Shown here piece by piece: positions 4,995-12,954 of a stretch of DNA of 13,263 bases. A model generated the notes under the pieces. That model ran no database searches. It was not told where the DNA came from and saw only the letters and a program-made list of their open reading frames with translations. The first letter of the stretch is position 1, and the number at the start of each line of letters is the position of its first letter. Made by a program: the position numbers and the translations under genes. The DNA is from Lachnoclostridium sp. UBA1781. GTDB taxonomy: Bacteria > Bacillota > Clostridia > Lachnospirales > Lachnospiraceae. The stretch spans positions 1 to 13,263 of the forward strand of contig DCGJ01000144.1 of assembly GCA_002315495.1 (NCBI GenBank), in the 5' to 3' direction.

Positions 4995-7517
4995 ATGCCG
5001 AGAACGAATTTAGGAACAAGATATGCTGACGAATTGCAGAAGTACGGCACGGAGGGAAGTGCTCTTTATGACGAATACTGTCTTTATATGAGTGCACTTC
5101 GACAGCTTGCCGCTCTCTATGACAGTTTTATGCCGACGGATGGTCAGGAACCGAAAAAGATAAATGCCGAGAATCTTGCGCTCCTTCGACGGGCTTATCA
5201 TAATGTGTTCTCCAGAGGAAACGAATTCTTGGGGAAGGCAAAAAACAATGATCAAATCGACTTAACGCTTTCAACCCGTGTTGCTCTGGTGAGAAATGCG
5301 AGCCAGGCTATGGCAGAAGCCTTTACCGCGCTTTCTGCTGCCTCCGACAATGAAAGCATGACATTAGAGGAAATCCTGGATATTGCGGAAGGCCGTGAGA
5401 TTAAGGTGGATGTAGCGGAGGTTCCAGGCGTGGGAGCCGCGAACAGCAATCGTATTCCGGTGAAGTTTGCCACGGAAGGCGGACAGGAAGTTGAGGGCTT
5501 CTTTACCGAATATACGGATAAAAGCTTCAAACGCGAAATGAAGGGGCTGATGGACCGCCTTTGCGGAGGGGATAAGGCGTTACGAAATGTGTTTAATACA
5601 ATCGCTTCGTCGATTTATTCAGATAAGAATCTGTATAGTGACCTGATTAATGATCCTGAGAATACGATTCTTCAGTTAATTCAGCAGGGCGGACGAAGAG
5701 ATGAGGAAGCCCTTCGGCACGTGTATGCACGCGCATTTCCGGGGTTTGACCCGGATATGCCGAGGATGATTCCGCAGGAGGCAAATGCGTCCTTTGAGTA
5801 TTTTGTCACAAGACTTGGTGGTGAAAATCAAGACGGTGTAACGAAACTAAATGAGAAAATAATTACCCTGCTTCGCGAAGCACCGCTTATTTTTAATCGG
5901 CATGCGATTGAACAAGCCATGAAGCTTGATACGCAGAAGAAGCGTGAAGACCGAAATGCGGCCATGACTGCGGTCGCTGATTTGCTCGGCTGTCCGACGA
6001 TGTTGGCACGTTCTACGAAGATGACCGTGGTATTGAACGGAGAACGCAAGGAAGGCGTCTTTATGGAGAAAGCGCAAGGGGAGGATCTTAACAGCTTTAC
6101 GACGCAAAGTAATCTCGCGAATCTGGATAAGAAGGAACCGATTGCTCCGGAACTCAAGAAGAAGATAGCGGACCTTCAGGTAATTGATTATTTGTGCGGC
6201 AATCCGGACCGTCACCACTTTAATCTGCTTTATAAGGTCGAGAATCGAAATGGCAAGAACCAGGTTGTCGATTTCATGGGGATTGATAATGACAGCTGTT
6301 TGGGAAAACTTGGACCACATGACATTGTGGGAATGAGCGATGTTCCGCTTGAATTGATGGGTTGTGTTTCGAAGTCGATGTCGGCACAGCTGAAGGTAAT
6401 TACACCGGAGATACTTGAGGCGGTACTGAAGAATTATCACATTACTTCAAAGGAGATAACCTGCGCGAAGCAACGCTTAGGGGCTCTGAAGGCGGCAATT
6501 AGCAAAAAGCAAATCAAAGTTCTTTCGGACGAACAATTGAAAACTGCGCCAATGAATAAGCTTGCCCGGGTTTACGGGAGAATACAGAACCAGTTTGCCC
6601 GAATTGGTATTGGCCTTCAGAAACATGTGCGTGACTGGGCGAAGGAGAATGAGAACGCTCCAAACGAAAGAAGGACATGGGAGGATTTCTCGAAACGCCA
6701 TAGCTATTATCATGCGCCGGAGAACAAGAATCAGACACAGGCGCGTGGGGCAGTACTGTTAGAAGGCGAAACGGGAGAACTCAGTTATCAGAAGATGCGG
6801 GATCTTCACCAGGAGATTGTAACAACCACCGCATTTTTCGGAACAGAAGAATACGACACGATTGCTAAGGACTTTAAGGCGTTGGCTGAAGCAACAAGAA
6901 AGATGACCGTGAATACCGATTTTGCGGAATGGAAGCGGTTACAGCTGAAGTGTGACGTAATTAAAGGCAAGGTAGAGAAGTATCTGAAGCGAAAGGAAGA
7001 TGAAGGCGTCGAGAAGATGAAGAAGGGAAAGACGCTTTCAGAAACCGCAAAATCCCGTAAGCTGGTCATGAGCAATCTGAGGAAGTACCTGGAATCGAAG
7101 AGTCATGGTATTGAGGCGTTTATGAAGCGGCAAAAGAATGAGCCGATTCATCATGAAAGTATGGAACGTGAGGTTCGCGAAATCGAGCAGAGTTTTGCAA
7201 GAAAACCATTTGACCATCTGACCTGCGCCCGTTGGATTGTGAAGAAGCAGATCATGAGCCTTGAGAAGGAATATCAGGAAAATGAGAAGGAATATCAGTT
7301 CACAAGACAGGATGAGATTAACGCGTTAGAACGGCTTGCCAAGAGCCCGGCGTACCAGAAGCTCTGGGAGGACTGTAAGGGCAAGAAGATCTCACTTGCG
7401 AGTATTCCGGACATGCTCGAATTGGAGATGGCAAAGAGAAATACGGATCTGGACCACGTTCTGGACCTGAACAAGGAGGTGCTATCCTTCTCGAAGGGGC
7501 AGGAGGTGCTTCAGTAA
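4995..7517 (+). CDS. large protein with atypical (HipA/Fam20/PI3K-like) kinase signature, 840 aa
   Basis: ATG 4995 follows AGGAGG (4981-4986). Helical N-terminal region 1-140; strand-rich segment 'IPVKFATEGGQEVEGFFTEY' (154-173), possibly part of an N-lobe. Residues 321-366 ('NAAMTAVADLLGCPTM', 'KEGVFMEKAQGEDL') resemble the hinge region of HipA/Fam20/PI4K-type kinases. The catalytic loop is 'DYLCGNPDRHHFNLLYKV' (D405, N410), and the metal-binding motif is 'FMGIDNDSCLG' (D431). The C-terminal half (about 500-840) is long, charged and helical, with coiled-coil stretches near 655-735 and 745-785. No signal peptide or membrane helix is visible, so it is presumably cytoplasmic. The ATP-binding lysine cannot be placed with certainty, so activity on protein, lipid or small molecule is unknown, and a pseudokinase is possible. 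The kinase relationship rests on motif order and spacing. It may be transcribed by readthrough from 3897. Confidence 0.75.
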   Translation: MPRTNLGTRYADELQKYGTEGSALYDEYCLYMSALRQLAALYDSFMPTDGQEPKKINAENLALLRRAYHNVFSRGNEFLGKAKNNDQIDLTLSTRVALVRNASQAMAEAFTALSAASDNESMTLEEILDIAEGREIKVDVAEVPGVGAANSNRIPVKFATEGGQEVEGFFTEYTDKSFKREMKGLMDRLCGGDKALRNVFNTIASSIYSDKNLYSDLINDPENTILQLIQQGGRRDEEALRHVYARAFPGFDPDMPRMIPQEANASFEYFVTRLGGENQDGVTKLNEKIITLLREAPLIFNRHAIEQAMKLDTQKKREDRNAAMTAVADLLGCPTMLARSTKMTVVLNGERKEGVFMEKAQGEDLNSFTTQSNLANLDKKEPIAPELKKKIADLQVIDYLCGNPDRHHFNLLYKVENRNGKNQVVDFMGIDNDSCLGKLGPHDIVGMSDVPLELMGCVSKSMSAQLKVITPEILEAVLKNYHITSKEITCAKQRLGALKAAISKKQIKVLSDEQLKTAPMNKLARVYGRIQNQFARIGIGLQKHVRDWAKENENAPNERRTWEDFSKRHSYYHAPENKNQTQARGAVLLEGETGELSYQKMRDLHQEIVTTTAFFGTEEYDTIAKDFKALAEATRKMTVNTDFAEWKRLQLKCDVIKGKVEKYLKRKEDEGVEKMKKGKTLSETAKSRKLVMSNLRKYLESKSHGIEAFMKRQKNEPIHHESMEREVREIEQSFARKPFDHLTCARWIVKKQIMSLEKEYQENEKEYQFTRQDEINALERLAKSPAYQKLWEDCKGKKISLASIPDMLELEMAKRNTDLDHVLDLNKEVLSFSKGQEVLQ

Positions 7518-7609
7518 CGCAAGGAGAAGCGTCAAATCGAAGAAGAATTGAGTCGTAGATTCTCTTTATGGAAGAACCATCCATTATTTTTATGCCGGAC
7601 AAGGTTGAA

Positions 7610-7637
7610 TTTGTCTGCATTTTGTCTATACTATAAT
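7610..7637 (+). promoter_or_regulatory. promoter of the pilin-like gene, with an 11-bp direct repeat
   Basis: A perfect -10 box TATAAT (7632-7637) lies 15 bases after a weak -35 TTGTCT (7611-7616). The heptamer TTTGTCT occurs twice, at 7610-7616 and 7621-7627, exactly 11 bases apart and between the -35 and -10 positions, which suggests regulator binding. The leader to ATG 7677 is about 33 bases. Confidence 0.55.
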
Positions 7638-7676
7638 TGTACAATTCGTTTGATTATATCCCTATGGAGGACGATT

Positions 7677-8069
7677 ATGAAAAAGATTACAAGAAAGTTA
7701 CGTTCCATGTTTTTGATGTTATCCATCTCAATGATGAGTATGATGACCTTCGCATTTGCAGAAGATGATGTTGCAAATCTCGACGAGGTTGTGAATCCGG
7801 TAGTTAAGTTGATTAACAGCTTGCTTACCCCGCTGCTTGCAGTGGTTGGTGCCGGTGGTGCTCTCTTCTGTGTATTCCTTGGTGTGAAGTTCGCAAGAGC
7901 TGAGGACCCACAGGAGCATGAAAAGGTTAAGAAGGCATTGAAGAACGCTATCATCGGTTTCGTGCTGATTTTCGTTCTGCTTCTTGCACTGAAGATGGCA
8001 ATGCCAAGACTTACCACTTGGGTTGAAGATTACCAGGCAATCTCCCCAACTCCGACTCCGGCAAAGTAA
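7677..8069 (+). CDS. small exported two-helix membrane protein, VirB2/TrbC pilin-like
   Basis: I chose ATG 7677 (130 aa) because TATGGAGG (7663-7670) is correctly placed before it and the next residues (MKKITRKLRS...) form a textbook signal peptide, cut after AFA (about residue 28). The longer in-frame ORF upstream runs through the promoter. The mature part has a hydrophobic helix at about 43-72 ('LLTPLLAVVGAGGALFCVFLGV'), a short charged cytoplasmic loop ('KFARAEDPQEHEKVKKALKN'), and a second helix at 90-108, then a short tail ending in PTPTPAK. This signal-peptide plus two-TM, loop-in layout is that of VirB2/TrbC-type conjugative pilins and their clostridial relatives. No ATPase, coupling protein or VirB6-like gene is in the window, so assignment is by architecture only; a holin-like or unrelated small membrane protein is possible. 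It forms its own transcription unit. Confidence 0.7.
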   Translation: MKKITRKLRSMFLMLSISMMSMMTFAFAEDDVANLDEVVNPVVKLINSLLTPLLAVVGAGGALFCVFLGVKFARAEDPQEHEKVKKALKNAIIGFVLIFVLLLALKMAMPRLTTWVEDYQAISPTPTPAK

Positions 8070-8088
8070 CAACAACAGAACATCCCAA

Positions 8089-8114
8089 AGGGCAGGTTTT
8101 ACCTGCCCTATTTT
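8089..8114 (+). terminator. intrinsic terminator after the pilin-like gene
   Basis: AGGGCAGGT (8089-8097) pairs perfectly with ACCTGCCCT (8101-8109) around a TTT loop, and is followed by ATTTT. It lies 20 bases past the stop codon at 8069. No good sigma-A promoter is visible in the 60 bases between it and the GTG start at 8175; a short AGGG...CCCT inverted repeat (8122-8142) is present there. Confidence 0.85.
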
Positions 8115-8174
8115 CGATATTAGGGAACAATGATTTTACCCTGAAAATGCGCTACGAAGGGAGGGAAAAAGCCT

Positions 8175-9449
8175 GTGGGACAGTTTATAATCGATAATTA
8201 CTTCCTTTTGGGAGCCTGTGTCATGATGCTTTTTATCCTTCTGACACAGCCAAAAGCACAACGAAAAAAACAATCCTTTGCAATTGGGCTGTTTATCGCT
8301 CTGATTTTACTTGCGGTCGTAATGGGACTGGAGAACTCCGTTAAAGATCAGGTTACCATGGTCGGCTGGCGCTATCTGTTCTCCATCACCGGTTATGTGT
8401 TCCGCCCGATTCTTGTGGCGATGATGATTGTCGTTGTCGATGAGCGCTTTCGAAAGAATTTTCTTTTTTGGATTCCTGTCATTGTAAATGCGCTGTTCTA
8501 CATCAGCTGCCCGATTACACATCTGTGCTTCTGGTTTGACGAAGAGGTGATTTTTCAGGAAGGTCCGTTGTACCTTACGATGCTGGTGGTGTGTATCATC
8601 TACACCATTGTACTGATTTACGAACTTTATGCTGTTTTTATCAGCCGCGAATTGTCGGAGGTTATCCTTCTGATTCTTGCCGCTGCATTTGCCATCGGCG
8701 GTGCAATCCTGGACATGTTCGTCGTGTGGAACGGGTTTTTCTTCCTGAGTACGCTGGCTCTTGCGATGATTATCTACTACCTGTACATTCATGTGCAGCG
8801 TGACCGTGAGGACGAAATCAAGCGACTGATTGAGCTTCAGGAGAAGCAAAACGAGCTGACGCAGAAAAATGCGGAGCTTATGACGTCGCAGATTCAGCCG
8901 CATTTTCTGTACAATACGCTGGCATCCATTCAGTATCTGATTCGAAAAAAGCCGGAGGTTGCAGAGGAGGCGCTGTCTCGATTTACCCTGTACCTTCGGG
9001 GAAATATGAACGCCATTGGAAAGACGAAGGCAATTCCGTTTGAGCGTGAACTCGAGCACGTTGAGAACTACGTGTTCATCGAAAAGATGCGATTCCCGGG
9101 AATTAGTGTGGAATATGACATTCAGGATGAGATTTTTGATCTTCCGCCGCTTACCCTCCAACCGCTCGTGGAGAATTCCATTAAGCACGGTATCCGTGGA
9201 GAAAAGCAGGGTAAGGTTTTGGTGAAGACCTACTATGAAAATGATGCCCATGTGATCGTGGTACAGGACAACGGCGTGGGCTTCGAATACAAGGAGAATA
9301 CCCCTCACATCGGGCTTAGCAATGTAAAGACGCGATTGGAGTATATGGTAGACGGTACCATGACGGTGGAAAGTGAAGTTGGGAAGGGAACGACTGTGAC
9401 GGTTTATATTCCGGAGAAGGAGGTGCTCGATGAGAATTTATTTGATTGA
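8175..9449 (+). CDS. 7TM sensor histidine kinase, LytS/YehU type (His_kinase family)
   Basis: A 424-aa protein starting at GTG 8175, supported by AGGGAGG 9 bases upstream; no ATG fits. Seven hydrophobic segments at about residues 8-24, 34-52, 72-90, 94-114, 131-152, 160-181 and 185-205 form an integral-membrane sensor, followed by a coiled-coil linker (208-236). The kinase core has 'SQIQPHFLYNTLASIQYL' with phospho-acceptor H243, the N-box 'PLVENSIKHGI' (N334), 'QDNGVGF' (D365, G367, G369) and 'HIGLSNVKTRL' (about 378-388). This H-box belongs to the His_kinase/HATPase class that usually pairs with LytTR, AraC or SARP-like regulators. It overlaps the response regulator at 9430 by 20 bases, so the two form a co-translated two-component pair. 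The signal sensed is unknown; a sensor embedded in the membrane with short loops suggests a membrane-soluble or envelope cue (inference). Confidence 0.93.
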   Translation: MGQFIIDNYFLLGACVMMLFILLTQPKAQRKKQSFAIGLFIALILLAVVMGLENSVKDQVTMVGWRYLFSITGYVFRPILVAMMIVVVDERFRKNFLFWIPVIVNALFYISCPITHLCFWFDEEVIFQEGPLYLTMLVVCIIYTIVLIYELYAVFISRELSEVILLILAAAFAIGGAILDMFVVWNGFFFLSTLALAMIIYYLYIHVQRDREDEIKRLIELQEKQNELTQKNAELMTSQIQPHFLYNTLASIQYLIRKKPEVAEEALSRFTLYLRGNMNAIGKTKAIPFERELEHVENYVFIEKMRFPGISVEYDIQDEIFDLPPLTLQPLVENSIKHGIRGEKQGKVLVKTYYENDAHVIVVQDNGVGFEYKENTPHIGLSNVKTRLEYMVDGTMTVESEVGKGTTVTVYIPEKEVLDENLFD

Positions 9450-10197
9450 TGATGAAGAAATCATTTTAAACGGTGAGCTCGAGCTTCTCAGAGAATGTTG
9501 CCCGGAGGATGAAATCGAGGTCTTTCAGACGGAGGAGAAATTTCTGCAAAGGGTCATCGAGCGACCATGTGATGTGGCCTTTATGGACATTAATCTGGCC
9601 GGAACAGACGGGATTCACGTTGGAAAGCGATTAAAAGAAATCGTACCGAATGTAAACATCATCTTTCTGACCGCCTATGATAATTATTACCGGGAGGCGA
9701 TGGGGCTTCGTGTCAGCGGATATCTGCTGAAGCCTCTGAGCAAGGCGGATGTGTTATCTGAGCTGGACAACCTCCGATATGCGGTTTCAAGAGAGATTAA
9801 GAAGCGAATTCAGGTAACGTGTTTTGGCAATTTTGATGTGAAGAAGATGGATGGCACGCCCGTTCGATTCGAGCGCAGTAAGTCCAAGGAGGCATTTGCC
9901 TATCTGATTCACCTAAATGGCAGCAGCTGCACCATTCGTGAGTTGGCAGCGGTGCTTTTTGAGGATGAGCCGTTCGACCGGAAAAATCAGATGTATATTC
10001 AGAAAATTGTTTCGTCGCTGATGAAGAACCTACGCGAAATCGGTGCGGAGAGAGTGATTGAAAAAGGCTTTAACAGTCTTGCGGTGAACCCCGCGCTGAT
10101 TGAATGCGATTATTATCAGTTCCTCGAGGAGGATTCGGAACGACGGTTTTCCCGACCGGACATCTATATGGAGCAGTATTCCTGGGCATTATATTAA
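9430..10197 (+). CDS. response regulator, receiver plus SARP/OmpR-like winged helix
   Basis: ATG 9430 lies inside the end of the kinase gene, after an AAGGAGGTG ribosome site. Residues 1-118 are a receiver: acidic D7/D8/E9, phospho-acceptor D53 ('FMDINLAGTDG'), T81 and K101 ('LLKPL'). Residues 128-235 ('VTCFGNFDVKKMDGTPVRF', 'RSKSKEAFAYLIHLNG', 'REIGAERVIEKGFNSLAV', 'ECDYYQFLEE') are the winged-helix domain seen in clostridial regulators related to SARP proteins, without the long BTAD that follows in actinobacterial SARPs. The tail 'YMEQYSWALY' matches the usual closing motif of such proteins but stops a little early. It is the output partner of the 8175 kinase. SARP/OmpR-type domains bind direct repeats on an 11-bp grid, so this is a candidate for the phased repeats at 2288 and 3791 (inference). 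Confidence 0.9.
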   Translation: MRIYLIDDEEIILNGELELLRECCPEDEIEVFQTEEKFLQRVIERPCDVAFMDINLAGTDGIHVGKRLKEIVPNVNIIFLTAYDNYYREAMGLRVSGYLLKPLSKADVLSELDNLRYAVSREIKKRIQVTCFGNFDVKKMDGTPVRFERSKSKEAFAYLIHLNGSSCTIRELAAVLFEDEPFDRKNQMYIQKIVSSLMKNLREIGAERVIEKGFNSLAVNPALIECDYYQFLEEDSERRFSRPDIYMEQYSWALY

Positions 10198-10268
10198 TGC
10201 GTTTGGAACCGGTCGATTGCGGGAATGGCTCGTAAGGAGCAAAGGAAATTGTTGTCAAGGAGACAGAT

Positions 10269-11015
10269 ATGAATTGGTCCGGAAAAGAGATTAAAAAACA
10301 GGCAAAAGGTCTTGTGAGGTCGGATTACTGGCATCTGTGGTTTGTATCCACGGTCGTCGTAATTCTGTCCTACATCACCGTTATTTCTTTTATGTTGAAT
10401 TCCATGCAGGAGCTTCCCGAGACGGCGAAGAACCTGACGGAGAAGATTAAAACCGGCGACCGCGAGCAGATTCTTGCGGTGGTTATGGTGCTTGCGGTAG
10501 GTGTGTTTTTGTTAAATGCGCTGATTCAGGCGTGTGTCGGCATTTTCATGAAGAATCCGATGATTGTCGGAGCGAAACGCATGTTTATGGAGATTCACAC
10601 GAACGAGAATCACCAGGGGAAGGTGATGAACCTGCTGTACGTGTTTGACCACGGATATCGGAATGCTATCTGGGTGATGTTTGTCCGCGATGTGCAGGTA
10701 CTGGTGGGGCTCGTGCTTCTCGTCGTGCCGGGCATCTGGCGCATGTACTGTTATCGTATGGTGCCGTATCTTTTGGCAGAGACGCCGGAGCTTCCGGTGG
10801 AGGAAGCATTTGCACAGAGTGTGGAGATGATGAAGGGGCAGAAGTGGAAGACGTTTTTATACGATTTGAGCTTTTTACCTTGGCACATACTCGGCCTTGC
10901 AACCTTTGGGGTGGTGCAGATGTTCTGGGTACATCCGTACAAGAATCTGTCGGATGCGAAGTTATTCATGGAGCTTAAGGCAAATCAGGAAATGAAAATG
11001 ATGGAGGACAAATAA
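10269..11015 (+). CDS. DUF975 family integral membrane protein
   Basis: A 248-aa protein, ATG 10269 with CAAGGAG just upstream. DUF975 marks are present in order: an N-terminal basic segment 'KEIKKQAKGLVRSDYWHLW', 'NPMIVGAKRMFMEI', the membrane segment ending 'LLVVPGIWRMYCYRMVPYLL', 'AFAQSVEMMKGQKWKTFLYDLSF' and the closing 'WVHPYKNLSDAKLFMEL'. About five or six hydrophobic segments are visible. The family is common in Firmicutes and has no firmly established function. It sits 71 bases after the SARP-like regulator and its stop abuts the ATG of the OmpR-type regulator at 11016, so it is inside the signalling operon. It may be an accessory to one of the two sensor kinases or an effector of the envelope response they control (inference). 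Confidence 0.85.
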   Translation: MNWSGKEIKKQAKGLVRSDYWHLWFVSTVVVILSYITVISFMLNSMQELPETAKNLTEKIKTGDREQILAVVMVLAVGVFLLNALIQACVGIFMKNPMIVGAKRMFMEIHTNENHQGKVMNLLYVFDHGYRNAIWVMFVRDVQVLVGLVLLVVPGIWRMYCYRMVPYLLAETPELPVEEAFAQSVEMMKGQKWKTFLYDLSFLPWHILGLATFGVVQMFWVHPYKNLSDAKLFMELKANQEMKMMEDK

Positions 11016-11702
11016 ATGGCTTATACAATTTTGACAGCAGATGATGAGGCTGAGATTCGCGACGTGTTGCGTCTTTACTTAGAGCAGGAAGGGTATGAAA
11101 TCTTAGAGGCTACGAACGGAATCGAGGCCCTTTCCATTCTTGAAAAGCAGAAGGTGGACCTCGTTCTTCTCGACATTATGATGCCGGGCATGGACGGTTT
11201 CCGCACACTGAAAAATATCCGTGAGAAGAACAATGTGCCGGTTATCATTCTTTCCGCAAAGATTGCGGATTCCGACAAGATTTTAGGCCTGAACTTAGGC
11301 GCCGACGATTACATTGCAAAGCCGTTCCAGCCGATGGAGGCCGTTGCGCGTGTCAATGCGAACATCCGCCGCTTCTACTCTCTCGGGGCAGGTGCGATGA
11401 AGAAGGAAAATGTGGTGCTGACCCTCCGCGATTTGAAGCTGGACGTGGATTCCGCACTGCTTTATAAGGGCGATGAGCCGATTAGCCTGACAAGCGTGGA
11501 GTTCCGCATTTTAAAGAAAATGATGGAAAATCCGGGCAGAGTCTTCACGAAGCAGCAGATCTACGAGACCGGCTGGGAGGATGACTTCTACCTGTCCGAC
11601 AACAATATTATGGTGTGCATCAGTAAGCTTCGCAGCAAGCTTTCAGACAACCCGGACGAATATATCCGCACGATTCGCGGACTTGGCTATCGTCTTCAGT
11701 AG
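11016..11702 (+). CDS. OmpR/PhoB-family response regulator
   Basis: A 228-aa protein whose ATG directly follows the upstream TAA; GGAGG lies 10 bases before it. Receiver domain 1-120: D9/D10/E11, phospho-acceptor D53 ('LLDIMMPGMDGF'), S80 ('VIILSAK') and K102 ('AKPF'). The OmpR-type winged helix spans about 132-228 ('LTLRDLKLDV', 'LTSVEFRILKKMMENPGRVF', 'NNIMVCISKLRSKL', closing 'TIRGLGYRL'). The length is normal and all key residues are present, so it should be functional. The cognate kinase is the next gene, 16 bases downstream. This class includes VanR and PhoP, often tied to cell-envelope or phosphate responses in Firmicutes; the regulon here cannot be read from sequence. Confidence 0.94.
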   Translation: MAYTILTADDEAEIRDVLRLYLEQEGYEILEATNGIEALSILEKQKVDLVLLDIMMPGMDGFRTLKNIREKNNVPVIILSAKIADSDKILGLNLGADDYIAKPFQPMEAVARVNANIRRFYSLGAGAMKKENVVLTLRDLKLDVDSALLYKGDEPISLTSVEFRILKKMMENPGRVFTKQQIYETGWEDDFYLSDNNIMVCISKLRSKLSDNPDEYIRTIRGLGYRLQ

Positions 11703-11718
11703 GTAGGAAGGAATACGT

Positions 11719-12921
11719 ATGAATACTACGGAACAAAAGGTATCACAATTAAAAACCTTCCTTGTTACGCGGTTCTTAGCAGTCATGGCCTTTGTGTACG
11801 TGGCGGATTTGCTCGTGGATGTGATTTATGTCAATGTCATTACGCCTCTTTTTCGAAACGTTCTGAAGGCAAATGATATTGTCTTAAACGGCGAGCGCTT
11901 CTCCGGAATCTTCGGACTATTGTTGTCCGCCGTTTGGCGTGAAATTTCGGGCGTTTTACCGAGTCGAATCGCAACTCCGATTGGAAATGCGATCTACTCC
12001 TTCACAGCGGACCGCATTCAGGCCCCGGCGTTCATTTCCGAATATGGACAGGGCTTTGAGTCGATGTACTATCAGACGATTCTTATGCTTGCGCTGATTA
12101 TGTTCCTGCTCACCATCTTCCCGTACCTTGCGGGTGCATGGTGGTACTGTCGTAACGTAGCCAGGAAAATGCAGGAGATCCGTGAGGACGATGCGGAACG
12201 AAAGGCCGAGTACGACCGACAGAGAAATCTGTTGTTTTCGGATATTGCACATGACATTAAGACTCCGATTACCACCGTGTGCGGCTATTCCAAGGCCATG
12301 ATGGACGGAATCGTAAAGGAAGAAAAGAAACAGGAATATTTGCAGGCCATTCACTCGAAGTCCATGCGAATCAGCAATCTGATTACGATGCTGTTCGAAT
12401 ATGTGAAGTTAGACAGTGTGGGCTTTCAGTTACATCAGGAGGAGTGCGACCTGGCAGAGCTTGTGCGTGAGAACATCATTATGGTGTACACGGACGCAGA
12501 AGAGAAGCACATGGAGATTGAAATTGACGTACCGGATGAGGAGATGCCGGTGTACGCGGATAAGGTTCAGCTATCCCGTATCGTGACAAACCTGCTCACG
12601 AACGCCATTAAGTATCTGTCTCCGGGCGATGTCATTAAGGTGACGGCGTCTACGATTAACAATGGGAAGGACTATCTGGTCTATGTCGGAGACACGGGCG
12701 TACAGATTGAGGACTCCCTGGCAGCGTGCATTTTCGATCCGTTCTCCCGAGGAGATTCCGCAAGACAGACGACCGGCGGAAGTGGCTTGGGACTGAGCAT
12801 TGCGTCAAAGCTGGCGCAGCTTCACGGCGGCTCGCTGACACTGAACCGAGAGTGTAACGATGGGTGCACCAAGGCATTTGAGATTCGAATCCCGGTACTT
12901 GAACGTTCCGGCAAGCAGTAG
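11719..12921 (+). CDS. HisKA-type membrane sensor histidine kinase
   Basis: A 400-aa protein starting at ATG 11719 after AGGAAGG. Two membrane helices (about residues 15-42 and 119-142) enclose an extracytoplasmic sensor segment of some 75 residues. The dimerisation domain has 'DIAHDIKTPITTVCGYS' with phospho-acceptor H178. The ATPase domain has the N-box 'IVTNLLTNAIKYL' (N295), 'GDTGVQI' (D325, G327), the F-box 'IFDPFSRGD' (about 338-346) and 'GGSGLGLSIASKL' (about 353-365). The G1 box reads DTG rather than the usual DNG, a common tolerated change. There is no HAMP domain of typical length between the second helix and the H-box, only a short linker. It pairs with the OmpR-type regulator just upstream. 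No convincing terminator follows, so the RsbW-like gene is likely part of the same transcript. Confidence 0.93.
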   Translation: MNTTEQKVSQLKTFLVTRFLAVMAFVYVADLLVDVIYVNVITPLFRNVLKANDIVLNGERFSGIFGLLLSAVWREISGVLPSRIATPIGNAIYSFTADRIQAPAFISEYGQGFESMYYQTILMLALIMFLLTIFPYLAGAWWYCRNVARKMQEIREDDAERKAEYDRQRNLLFSDIAHDIKTPITTVCGYSKAMMDGIVKEEKKQEYLQAIHSKSMRISNLITMLFEYVKLDSVGFQLHQEECDLAELVRENIIMVYTDAEEKHMEIEIDVPDEEMPVYADKVQLSRIVTNLLTNAIKYLSPGDVIKVTASTINNGKDYLVYVGDTGVQIEDSLAACIFDPFSRGDSARQTTGGSGLGLSIASKLAQLHGGSLTLNRECNDGCTKAFEIRIPVLERSGKQ

Positions 12922-12954
12922 GGGCCTTTTTTTGACTTTTGGAGATTACACTGT

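Noticed and set aside
7565..7592. ATGG...CCAT plus T-run after the kinase-like gene as a terminator
   Set aside because: The stem is only four base pairs and is not adjacent to the T-run, so it is too weak to call.
7568..7636. Possible 22-codon ORF (MEEPSIIFM...) upstream of the pilin-like gene
   Set aside because: No ribosome site, and it runs through the promoter -35 and -10 elements.
8307..9308. Minus-strand ORF of 333 codons opposite the 8175 histidine kinase
   Set aside because: The opposite strand encodes an unambiguous kinase; the antisense product is His/Asn-rich low-complexity shadow sequence.
12911..12935. T-run (CCTTTTTTT) after the 12921 stop as a terminator
   Set aside because: No stable stem precedes the T-run; only a weak GGC/GCC pairing is possible, and the next gene begins 33 bases after the stop.
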